A DNA stretch of 64,000 bases from Rosa chinensis. Its lineage: Eukaryota; Streptophyta; Magnoliopsida; Rosales; Rosaceae. The stretch lies in the NCBI RefSeq assembly GCF_002994745.2, contig NC_037091.1:15066501-15130500 (forward strand), given 5' to 3'. The notes beneath the pieces are model-generated. The model saw only the letters and a list, made by a program, of their open reading frames with translations, was not told where the DNA came from and searched no databases. The position numbers and the translations under genes are program-made. Below are positions 22,511-32,055 of the stretch, piece after piece (position 1 is the first letter of the stretch; each line of letters opens with the position of its first letter).

Positions 22511-22961
22511 TGTTTACCTTAGAACAAGGTTATAATAGTGGTTTGTCAACCCACTATAATAGAATACCTGTCTGCCAAAGAATTGGGTGTCAAACAAGCT
22601 TTAGAAATCTTATACACGAAATTGAAAAGAAATACCATGAGAGAAGAAGAGTCATTAGTCATACCTGATTGTGGAAACCATAGACCTTTGTCTAATTGAG
22701 CGGGCTTTCAACCTCCTTCGCACTCTTCACTTTTGCAAGCACCAAGTATGAAGAATCGAGAGAATTCTCGAGCACGCCGGAAAGAATGGGAGAGAGTGAG
22801 AAACTAATCGACCAGGATTCAGTTTCACGGTACTAGGTGAGAAAAAGGGTGAAAACCCTTGACTTAATCTCAGCCGTCCAAGCTCATTAAATCAGATCCA
22901 ACGGCTATAAGTGTATCCCTCAAATTGGCAAAAAATAGGGATCCCTTATTGAAAGGGCCCT

Positions 22962-23266
22962 GTACATACATACATACATACATACATACATACATACATA
23001 CATACATACATACATAATACAACATAATACATACATACATACATACATACATACATACATACATACATACATACATACATACATACATACATACATACAT
23101 ACATACATACATACATACATACATACATACATACATACATACATACATACATACATACATACATACATACATACATACATACATACATACATACATACAT
23201 ACATACATACATACATACATACATACATACATACATACATACATACATACATGTGTGTGTGTGTGT
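22962..23266. repeat. (TACA)n microsatellite, about 290 bp, with (TG)n end
   Basis: There are some 70 tetranucleotide TACA units, broken once near 23014-23030 by an imperfect TAATACAACATAATACA stretch and followed by TG repeats at 23252-23266. The array directly follows GGGATCCCTTATTGAAAGGG. Long Met-Tyr-Val-Cys frames across it are translation artefacts. Confidence 0.98.
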
Positions 23267-23269
23267 TTT

Positions 23270-24020
23270 CATTTCTAGGTTAAAGGTAAGTTAAGAACGA
23301 AATATAAAAAGAAAAAATGAAGAAGAAGATGAAGATCAAAATGAACAAGAGCTACCACCTACGGATGGAAGGAAAAAAAATAAAATCGAACACCAAAATG
23401 ATCACAATCGTATAGGGCCGACAAGAAAATACCTTGACCATAGACAGCTTAATGTTAAAGAAGGAGAACCATGTTCATAAAAAACATGACATTACATACA
23501 AGAGCCATAACAGCCATAGCCATGGAAGCTTTGGTGTTGAAGAAGAAAAGCATTATCAAAAAATTGGTTTACAAAGATTCATAACTTATAGAAAACCTCT
23601 TTTAAATTAGAATAATATTTTTAGGAATGATTTACATTGAATACTATATTCAATGTCATATCAATTCCATAATTTTATGCTAGATCAATAAGAATAATCT
23701 AAGAAAGATATATATCAAATATGATATTAAATTACTAATCAGATTGCTAATTTTAATCTTATTAATTCTTGCCTTTTATGTGCAAAGATATTCAATAAGG
23801 GCATATTAGTCATGTAAGAAAGAAAAATTGATGAGGGTTGAGTCAGCAAGATGGAAAAAGAAATAAATCTGAGGTGGCAGCTGAGTCATTGGACCGCAAT
23901 TAACAAAAAAAAATGATACGGACTATAATCAATATAGGGTCTAGCTTTTGGACTTTAATCAAATTAACTCTTAATATTGAGGTTTTATTTGGGTCGCAAA
24001 ACCTAGTGCTTGGTTGACAT
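23270..24020. other. AT-rich intergenic DNA
   Basis: No gene, transposon terminus or RNA gene could be supported here. Confidence 0.4.
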
Positions 24021-24025
24021 TTTAT

Positions 24026-25225
24026 TTAAGGGGAAATGATCATTTACCCAATTTTAGCTTAAAAATTGCCCACTTACCCAAACACTCTAAGAGATTGCCC
24101 ACTTACCCAAACACTCTAAGAGATTATTTCCCTAATACCTAATTAAGTATTTTTTTAATTCATTTTTATTTATTTTTGGGACAATTTTGCCCTTTCCTTC
24201 TTTGTCACTTAGAGAAAGAAGTCATTGGAGACCTTGCTTGACTCCGTTGACCCAACTCCAACGACCGGTGACAGGAATTCGGCAACCGATGACCGGAATC
24301 CGGCAACCGGTCACCAGAATTCTGCTACCGAACTGGTGACCGGATTCCGACGTTTGAATTTATTGCCCCCTAATAATACCCAGTAATCATATTATTGCCC
24401 CCCCCCCCCAATACTCATATTATTGCCCCTCAATACTCATATTATTACCTCCCAATAATCATATTATTGCCCTCCAGTGAATTGCATAAACTCCCAAAAC
24501 CAAAAGGAATACACTACAAGCACAATTGATCAATGTATATGCATATTATTGCCCCCCAATACTCATATTATTGCCTCCCAATAATCATATTATTGCCCCA
24601 CAATAGACATGTATAACTACTCAATAAAACTTTTTTTTTTCATTCTTCTTTCTTCTTTCTTTAAAAGTCTTCTGCCAAATTTACCAAAAAAAAAAAAAAA
24701 CTTTAAAATCAAGTTACCCGGTCAACTCACTTCCACATAGCTCTCACTAACATAGACATAACCAACTAGGTAACTATGAAAGTTCTAGACCCAAAAACAG
24801 CCCAGAAACTATCTTCATGACATCAGCCCAACACCAAGCCATCCGGGTAACCCAGATTACTCTGGGCACCAAATCAACCAAACCGGCCACCGCCACACGT
24901 TGTTTGCAGTCATCCCCGCCACACGTTGTTTGTAGCCATCCCACCTAGGAATACCTCCATTAGATCTCACGCCAGCAGACCCTCCGTCGTCGGCGACCCG
25001 ACTTGATCTCCTCCATCATCGTCGAACTGGACATTGATGTGCGGCTGCTTGATTTTGAATTTGAAGCCGTGGCTCTGAATCTCGGCGTCGTCGTCGTCGT
25101 CGATGTGGCCGTACTGAACTAGACCGAGCAAGAAAAACAGCAAGCATCGGAAAAAACGCTCGTCGCCGACTTGGACAAACCGAACCCAATTTCAAACCCG
25201 AACCCGTTTTCCAATCTACAAACAT

Positions 25226-25287
<62 letters not shown>

Positions 25288-25389
25288 TTAATAGGGGCAA
25301 AACTGTCAGTAGATGTTAGATTGGGTAAATGAGGTTAAAAAACCCAGACAATTTTTAAGTTGAAATTGGGTAAATGGTCGCGGCTTTAA
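24026..25389. mobile_element. Non-autonomous TIR element, about 1.36 kb
   Basis: The left end TTTAAGGGGAAATGATCATTTACCC and the right end form imperfect inverted repeats; the shared core is CATTTACCCAATTT...CTTAAAAATTG. The interior has CCGG-rich inverted words near 24260-24350, a 22-bp tandem repeat (CATATTATTGCCCCCCAATA type, 24375-24600), a GC-rich coding-like block on the minus strand (about 24960-25210) and a GA microsatellite. No transposase or clear target duplication was found. A Mutator-like origin is a guess. Confidence 0.6.
25228..25284. repeat. (GA)n microsatellite
   Basis: About 28 GA units lie near the right end of the TIR element. Confidence 0.97.
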
Positions 25390-25404
25390 ACCGCTTCCAA
25401 GTAC

Positions 25405-25605
25405 TTAGGTTTTGTTAGAATAAGGGTGCGTGGACTTCCTAAAAGGTAGGTGTACTCAGGGTATGCGGGATTCTATTTTTTTAGAATATGATGTTTGTAT
25501 GTCCTAAAGGACGGCTCTTTCTGTAGACTCCACTCGGGTGTGTCTTCTTTTGTACTGCTTGCTAAATTATAAAATCTGGCTGACCTCTTTGATTCAAAAA
25601 AATCA
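25405..25605 (+). mobile_element. Possible LINE 3' end
   Basis: A GT-rich segment containing CTTTTGTACTGCTTGCTAAA and CTGACCTCTTTGATTCAAAAAAA ends in an A-run, as plant LINE 3' ends commonly do. No coding part is attached. Confidence 0.3.
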
Positions 25606-26144
25606 AAATTCAAGTTCAAAAATACTATAAGAAATGAAATTATTTTATTCTCAAAAAAAAAAAAAAAAAGTTTGCCGTTGCTTCGAGAAAATAAACAAAG
25701 CAGATATAATAGATAATCAAGTCTAAATATTCATGCCATTCAACATCATTATGCTGCAAATTATAAAACCTAATTTTGACACGATAAATACATTTATCTA
25801 AATTATTGTTCCATCCTATCGATTTGAACTGAAGTCTAAGTTGAGATGCTTAATTTACATGAAATTTAGACTATAACAAGTCCGATAAGTGGTGCTGATC
25901 GAGTTATTCAGCATAATTAATTAAGGGATAATGACCACTTACCCATAGAATACCAAATACAACCCCATACACTCCACCAACTTATTTTCAACCCCAATCA
26001 CCCAAAAATTTTATCTCTTTCTCCCAACTATTCATTTCACTTAATGTTTATCCCATTAATACCCCTCTCTCTTGCTTTTACTATTCTTTTGTTTCCTTTT
26101 ATTTTCTTTTGATGAAACGTGGTGGGCCCATCTTGAATTTATTT

Positions 26145-26462
26145 GTCTAGACATAATTGCAGCTAAATTGCATCCTCTATTCGACGGTAAACAGTTAAAT
26201 CTTACTATTCATAATTTCGATTGTCGATAGACTTGAGTTAAATGCTATTTGTAAAAACACTAGCAAAGAATTAAAGAAAGAGAGAGAAAAATTGAAAAAA
26301 CTGAAAGACTATAGAGAAAGTCTTAACAGAGAAACTCCCAACTACTGGGATATTATTTATAGACTCCAAACTAGGATCTATAAAATAGAAGAAGAGATTG
26401 ACAATCTCTTATATGTACTTGAAGAAGAACAAAAACCTCTTGACTACCTGAGCATTGGTTAG
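26145..26462 (+). pseudogene. Coding-like sequence upstream of the viral primer site
   Basis: Two overlapping plus-strand frames are open. One ends in TAG near 26232. The other runs to TAG at 26460-26462 and is rich in Lys, Glu and Leu with heptad spacing (for example LKKEREKLKKLKDYRESL), suggesting a coiled coil. It lies just before the primer site, where caulimovirid leaders normally have only short ORFs. It could be a leader ORF or the remnant of an additional viral gene. Confidence 0.45.
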
Positions 26463-26475
26463 ATCCTCACTCCAC

Positions 26476-26487
26476 TGGTATCAGAGC
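26476..26487 (+). promoter_or_regulatory. tRNA-Met primer-binding site
   Basis: TGGTATCAGAGC is complementary to the 3' end of plant initiator tRNA-Met, the minus-strand primer used by caulimovirids. It lies 33 bases before the ORF at 26520. Confidence 0.9.
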
Positions 26488-26519
26488 TTGTAAAATAGCT
26501 CAAGGAGAACCCCTCCTTA

Positions 26520-26810
26520 ATGGGGACAATGTCAGAATTGTTATTAGAGAAAATAAATTCTCTACTGAAATCTTCTGATGAGAAATATCATAAGCTGTTA
26601 CTAGAATTATCTAGATGTCAAACTCATCTAGAGAAATTACCGGTTATAATCCACCAATTGGAAAGATTGGAAAACAAACTGGATTATATCAAGGAACTTC
26701 CAAAAACGGAAGAAGAAAAGCTAACAAGTGTTAGTAGAAAAATCAATGAACAGCAAAAAACGCTGGAATCTATAAAAATATACTCAAGGACAAGAAAGTG
26801 CCTACAGTAA
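26520..26810 (+). CDS. Viral coiled-coil ORF (small, N-terminal)
   Basis: This 96-codon ORF starts with ATG just after the primer site. The product is charged with regularly spaced Leu/Ile (LLLEKINSLLKSSDEKYHKL and onward), consistent with a coiled coil. Position and character resemble the small structural or virion-associated proteins of caulimovirids, but no specific family is recognisable. Its end overlaps the next frame by 13 bases. It could be the N-terminal part of a longer reading frame broken in this copy. Confidence 0.55.
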   Translation: MGTMSELLLEKINSLLKSSDEKYHKLLLELSRCQTHLEKLPVIIHQLERLENKLDYIKELPKTEEEKLTSVSRKINEQQKTLESIKIYSRTRKCLQ

Positions 26811-27085
26811 AAAAGAAGGCTAATGGGTTCAAACCATTAGAAAAACCAGATTCAAATCTTGTTCCAAACATGATTTTTCTGGAACCATCTACTAGTCAGA
26901 CTAGTATCCGGTATGAAAACCCGGAGAAAAGAGATGTCAAGATGATGAGCATCTTCGGAAAAAAGAAAGGAGTACAGCTCCTGAATTCTGAAGAATTTGA
27001 ATACAATGAAATCGAGCATGAGGTAAAAAAACGCCTCAATTCCAAAGCTAGATTTCAAACAGATCTACAAACGAGGAACATTTGA
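26798..27085 (+). CDS. Viral ORF preceding the movement protein
   Basis: This 95-codon frame is basic and overlaps the coiled-coil ORF. It stops five bases before the movement-protein ATG. Between about 27025 and 27085 the movement-protein frame is also open, and the two frames cross at a run of seven A residues (near 27022-27030). Either a one-base indel in that run separated one gene into two, or the gene pair is arranged this way. The function is unknown. Confidence 0.45.
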   Translation: MPTVKKKANGFKPLEKPDSNLVPNMIFLEPSTSQTSIRYENPEKRDVKMMSIFGKKKGVQLLNSEEFEYNEIEHEVKKRLNSKARFQTDLQTRNI

Positions 27086-27089
27086 CCTG

Positions 27090-28316
27090 ATGGACAGCCA
27101 TCATTTCAAATTACTTGAATTCACAACCCCCTCAACAACTAGAGAGACAGATCTCTTGATGATCACTCCAGCTGAAGTTGCCAGAGCACAAGCAAAGAAG
27201 TATCAATTTATGCATATTGGAGCAGTCCAAGTAGGCATAAAGCTGTTGGCAAGAGAAGGCATCAACTGCTCAGTCCTATGCGTCCTGCAAGACAATAGAC
27301 TGACAGACTTTCAAGCTAGTTTGCTGGGAACTCTCGAAGCATCTTTGTGCAACCAAGTAGCATATTTCAACTGCTTCCCCAACTTCTCAACCAGCTTGAA
27401 GGATGCAGCCCACTGTCTCCGACTGAGAGTCAAGACAGATGGCATATCAATGAAAAATGATATGCAAGAATTGGCGATAGTATACCGAATATACTATAAA
27501 CTGATGAACACCACAGTAGAGCCAAAGACACGGATTTCCAACATCCCTGGTCTCACTACTGGGTTCCTCACCAGCCAGAAGAACCATTCTCAACAGATTC
27601 ACAAGGTTGCTTGGAATGAAGTAACTTTTCCTATTGAATGGAAATTATCCGGTCCAAAGCCACCAGCAGAAAGTGCAAAAGCAAAAATCTATGAAAGTAG
27701 AAAGACTGGAGAAATCAGTCTAAATTTTGACAATCACAGAAAAAGTGATGTAGGTCCTGAGCATTTCAAGATAAACAGAAATCTTCTCAGAAGAAGCTAC
27801 AGCACTAGAGAAGCTAGTGTCAGTAGTATAAAACCCACTATTGAAGATCCAATTTCTGAAGAAGAATTGGAGGCTGATCTGAACAGACCAGTCAATATGA
27901 TCAGAGCTGAGAGGCTCTATGAACTCTATGAAGAAGCAGAGAATTGCGAAAGTCCTGAACGATTAGAAAAACTAATCGAGGAAATGAAAGAATTCCAAAT
28001 TAGAAAGACGAGAAAAATCTTTCCTTATCAAGATGTTGAAATGGAAGAAGGAGAAAGCTCCAAAACTTTCATTAGCAGAGAAAAAGGGAAAGTAAAACTC
28101 CCATTACAGAAAGCCCTTACGGGTAAAAAAGGGGAAAGAAATTCCCAAAGATTTGTCCCAGAGGACAATCTGCCTAGAGTTCCTACAACAAACTATGGCA
28201 TCTGGTTGAATCTAGACAAGAGTCTAGACAAAAGAAAAACCATTGACCAATGGGTAGATAGCCTGATGATGGCTTCTGCACTTACCCTTGGCAAATTTGA
28301 AGCACCAGATTTGTAG
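27090..28316 (+). pseudogene. Caulimovirid 30K-superfamily movement protein, plus start of coat region
   Basis: Residues about 25-175 form the 30K movement-protein core, recognised by HIGAVQVGIKLLAREG, the Asp in LQDNR, the LLGTLEASLCNQVAYFNCFP block and YRIYYKLMNT. These proteins form tubules at plasmodesmata for cell-to-cell spread. The rest (180-408) is charged and probably leads into the coat protein. The frame ends at an in-frame TAG (28314-28316), and coding-like sequence continues in the same frame, so the stop looks like a disabling mutation. Confidence 0.82.
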
Positions 28317-28538
28317 GTGTACTATGAAACTACTCTTACTGGAGTGGCAAAAAAGTACTACCTATCCTTCAAAGAAACTGCCAGAGGAAAAGACTGGCTA
28401 GAAGAAATAAAAAATTCAAAATCTCCGTATGATTTTGCAGTACCCTTGTACGATCAGTTCTGTGGAGATCTCTCAAATCTGAGAAAGCCAAAGAAACGGC
28501 AAAATCGAATATCTATGCTCTCAAGATCTGTGACATGA
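28317..28538 (+). pseudogene. Continuation of viral coat region after nonsense codon
   Basis: This reads in the same frame as the upstream ORF after its TAG. It ends at TGA where the next ORF begins in another frame, so a frameshift near 28490-28540 is likely. The content is Lys/Tyr-rich and consistent with a viral structural polyprotein. Confidence 0.5.
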
Positions 28539-30217
28539 GATATTTCGAAGAATACCTGAATGAGTTTCAGGAATATTACTGTACAATTGGTGAACTAGAG
28601 AATACTGATCTAGTTAATCTGTTACACAGGAAACTCCCTGAACCATGGAGAACAGCTGTGAGAGAAAGCATAGCTAAAAAACCAATTGAAAGATTTTCAG
28701 TTGGAGGAATCGCCGACAGAATCCGGCAATTACTGAAGGAGCAATGCAAAGTCAATCTTAGAGCTAAGATGGCTAAGAAACAACTCAAAGGAGTTGAAAA
28801 TTTCTGTTATGGAATGCTGGATATACCCACAAACTGGGGATGTCATGAATCCAAATTCCACAGAAAGAAGAAAAAAGAAAAATATTACTCTAAAAAATTC
28901 AAAAAGAGTAATCAGAAAAGAGATTGGAAATTCAAGAAGAGTTCCAATTACAAGAAACAAAAGGATGAAGATCCTAAAAAGAAATTCTTCAAGAAAAAGA
29001 AGAATACTCATCAGCATAAACAACCAAGCAAGAAAGCTTGCAGATGTTGGTTATGTAAAGCTGAAGGGCACTATGCCAATGAATGCCCTGAAAAGGGTAA
29101 AAGGTCTACTAAAGCTCTCTTCGAAGAATATGAGCAAATAGTAGAGGTAGCAAACATGAAAGGCTACGAAATAGCCTATTCTGATGATGAAGATGATGAC
29201 AAGTCAGTCTACTCTGCCTGGTCTGAAAAAGAAATTTCGTCAGATGAGTCTGATTCTGAAGTAGAGTACTTCGAATCCAGGCAAATGAATGTTTTGAGAA
29301 TCAAAAATTGGGAAGAAAGCAAGACAGAATCCTTCATGTCTTCTTATCAGGTAAACCCTGGTACATTCGTTTGTGACTACTGTATATGTCATGAAAAGAA
29401 TGGTCTCCCTATGTTTTGTGAAGAGTCTAAGAAGACTTATCATAAAGAATGCTTCATAGCTGAAGCAAGAAGAAAAACCAAAAATGGTCTTGTCAGCCAG
29501 TTGATTGAGCAAGAATATGAAGAGTATTTCGCTGAGCAAAAGGCGAAAGAAGTTGAAATTCTGTTCCAGGAAACCATGGAACCATCTTCCTCGAAAAAGG
29601 AAGAAATCATCGATGAAGAAAAAATCGACGAAGACATTGAACTGGTTGAAATACCAAAAAATGTAGAACTGGTGAAACCACCAGAAACTTTTCATCTCTT
29701 AGAACGACAAGAGGCTACTGAAACATGGGATCTACTTGGCCAACCATCAGGCAAGTTTGATTATAAAGTCAGATATGACCCTCCGTCATGGTTCAGTGAC
29801 CCTAAAGAAATAATTCCTACAGACTGGGATGATAAAGAACCTTCTAGTTTTGGTAAATCCCCCCCTCCAGAAAAATTTCCAAAAGAAGAATGCAAACCAT
29901 TCATTCCAAAGGAACAAGCTCAGGAAAATGAGCTTCATCAATCGAAAGTCGTCTCTACAAGTAGATACAACAACTACATAGAGATTGGACTCAAATTCCC
30001 TGATTACAGAAAATATCATCTACATGCCTTTGTAGATAATGGATCAGGTTTTACAGTTGCAAAGAGATTTGCAATTCCAGATGAACTCTGGAAAGAAGAT
30101 AAGAAAAAATCCGCTACTGGTGTTACGTTTGATGGGAGCCATCTCACCATGAAAAAAGTAGCAAAAAATGTTCAAATCACCATTGGTGGAGGAACATTTA
30201 TCATCCAGAATGTTTGA
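28535..30217 (+). pseudogene. Viral coat protein with zinc knuckle and aspartic protease
   Basis: The 560 codons begin with a helical capsid-like region. A very Lys-rich stretch (about 110-165) follows, then a CX2CX4HX4C zinc knuckle at C171, C174, H179 and C184 that binds nucleic acid. An acidic Asp/Glu/Ser segment and a second Cys/His cluster (about 283-315, FVCDYCICHEKNG to KECF) come next. The aspartic protease active-site region is at 498-505, reading FVDNGSG, so the usual Thr/Ser after the catalytic Asp is Asn. The frame stops at TGA (30215-30217), but the protease flap region continues in the same frame downstream, so the stop is probably a mutation. Confidence 0.82.
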
Positions 30218-30613
30218 CAATCTGAAGGCCAAGGATCTGATTTCTTGTTGGGAAATGATTTTATTCTCCAACAACGATTCATTCAGGATGAAGAAGCGAT
30301 AGGCTTCAGGAAAGGAGAACGGGTGTTCTGGGCAGACCGCCTCACACAAGCCAGAACTGTGGTCGGTCCCGGTTTTACTACTCAGTATCAGAGATCGCAA
30401 CAGAATAGTGGTGATCTTACCCCTACAAACCAAAATTCGAACCCATACTCCAAATCAAGCAACAAGAAGAATTACTTGTTGAAGAATCTTCTGAAGAAGA
30501 AGAAGAAGAAGAAACTAGTGAAGATGAAGAAGCTAGTTTCATCCATGAGCATAACCTCAAGCACTTTCAGAACAAGCTTGAGTCTCAGCACATTCCCACT
30601 CTTGAAAAAATAA
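30218..30613 (+). pseudogene. Protease C-terminus and linker to RT
   Basis: In frame with the preceding protease after its TGA, it includes DFLLGNDFI, typical of the end of retroviral-type protease domains. An AAG-repeat tract near 30495-30515 lies at the point where the reading frame appears to change before RT. Slippage there probably caused the break. Confidence 0.6.
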
Positions 30614-30633
30614 AGAAAATACTAGAGCAAAAT

Positions 30634-32055
30634 GTGGATACAAATCCTCAGAAATTTTGGGAAAAAGACCCAGTGGTCTGTGAATTAAGATTGCATGACA
30701 TGAATGCCATCTGTCATGTCAAAGCCATTCCTCATTACAAAGAGGAAGATCAGAAAGAATTCCGAAGTGATATTGAAGATCTCCTGAAGAAGAGATTAAT
30801 TCAACCTTCCACTAGCCCTCATCATGCTCCAGCATTCTACGTGAGAAATCATGCAGAAAATCTACGAGGAAAAGCTAGAATGGTTATTGACTACAGAGAT
30901 GTCAATAAGAAGACTGTCAAAGACGGCTATCAGATTGCTCAAGTAAGAGTACTGATCAACCAGCTCAGAGGAGCTAAAGTCTTTTCGAAATTCGATGCAA
31001 AGTCGGGTTTCTGGCAGGTCAAGATGCATCCTGAGAGTATTCCTCTCACTGCATTTGGAACACCACAAGGTCATTACGAATGGCTGGTAATGCCTTTTGG
31101 TCTAAAGCAAGCTCCCTCAATCTTCCAAAGAAAGATGGTCAACATCTTCAAGCATGTGGCGGAGTTCTGCGTTGTCTACATAGATGACATCCTAGTCTTC
31201 TCCAAAAACATAGAAGAACACATGAAACACCTCCATGAGGTAGTAAAGCTGATAGTTCAGCATGGAATTATCCTAGGAGAAAAGAAAATCTTCTTTATCC
31301 TCGATGAAGTTGATTTCCTAGGAATAAACATCAAGAATGGAGTGATAAAACTCCAACCTCATATTCTTGAAAAGATCTGGAAGTTCCCAGACAGAATTCC
31401 TGATGCTAAGAGTCTAGAGAGATTCCTTGGTGTCATAAATTATGGGAGAGATTTCATCCCTAAAATCTCAGGGTTAACAGCAATGTTATCTCCTAAGACA
31501 AGTTCCAAAAGAAAATGGAACTTCACAGAAGATGATGAAAAGATTGTGAAGCAGATAAAAAATCTCTGCAAAAACCTCCCTCCTCTTCAACAACCAGAAG
31601 AGAATGATGAAATTATCCTCCAGACAGATGCGAGTGATAATTATTGGTCTGGTGTTGTTCTAGCGAAAGCGCCTGGAACTAACATTGAAAAGATCTGTAA
31701 ATTTTGTAGTGGCAAGTTCAGCCCTGCAGAACTGAATTATCCCACAGGGGAAAAAGAAATTTTAGCTGTCAAGAAAACAATTTTAAATTCTCCAGCTTTT
31801 CTTGGAAAACCCTTTACTGTCCGCACCGATTGTGCTAGATTAAAGAATTTCAAAAACTTTAAACTAGATAAAGCTGCTGATAGAGGAAGACTAGCCAATT
31901 GGCAATTGTTTCTTAACCAATATGATTATATTGTTGAATTAATTGCAGGAAACAAGAATTATCTTCCAAACGCCTTGACCAAAGAAATGGCAATGTTCAG
32001 CCAAAGAGATGACGACGAAGGTCGTAATCCCAGAAGCAGAAGGACTGGGAAATAA
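30634..32055 (+). CDS. Viral reverse transcriptase and RNase H
   Basis: The 473-codon frame contains complete RT blocks: the fingers motif with MVIDYRDVNKK, FSKFDAKSGFWQV, the LVMPFGLKQAPSIFQ block and the catalytic Y182-I-D-D185 motif. The connection and RNase H domain follow, with the first catalytic Asp in TDAS (D332), and GEKEILAVKK and the RTDCA-like block later. This makes double-stranded DNA from the pregenomic RNA. Of the viral genes this is the best preserved. No integrase follows. A TAA at 32053-32055 ends it, but the same frame remains open afterwards. Confidence 0.93.
   Translation: MDTNPQKFWEKDPVVCELRLHDMNAICHVKAIPHYKEEDQKEFRSDIEDLLKKRLIQPSTSPHHAPAFYVRNHAENLRGKARMVIDYRDVNKKTVKDGYQIAQVRVLINQLRGAKVFSKFDAKSGFWQVKMHPESIPLTAFGTPQGHYEWLVMPFGLKQAPSIFQRKMVNIFKHVAEFCVVYIDDILVFSKNIEEHMKHLHEVVKLIVQHGIILGEKKIFFILDEVDFLGINIKNGVIKLQPHILEKIWKFPDRIPDAKSLERFLGVINYGRDFIPKISGLTAMLSPKTSSKRKWNFTEDDEKIVKQIKNLCKNLPPLQQPEENDEIILQTDASDNYWSGVVLAKAPGTNIEKICKFCSGKFSPAELNYPTGEKEILAVKKTILNSPAFLGKPFTVRTDCARLKNFKNFKLDKAADRGRLANWQLFLNQYDYIVELIAGNKNYLPNALTKEMAMFSQRDDDEGRNPRSRRTGK

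Noticed and set aside
22870..23272. Long frames of repeating Met-Tyr-Val-Cys
   Set aside because: They are the (TACA)n microsatellite read in three frames, with no coding signal.
24360..24610. Possible CRISPR-like regular repeats
   Set aside because: They are imperfect tandem repeats without unique spacers in a plant transposon.
28730..29141. Lys/Phe-rich frames on both strands
   Set aside because: They are shadows of the Lys-rich coat-protein region.
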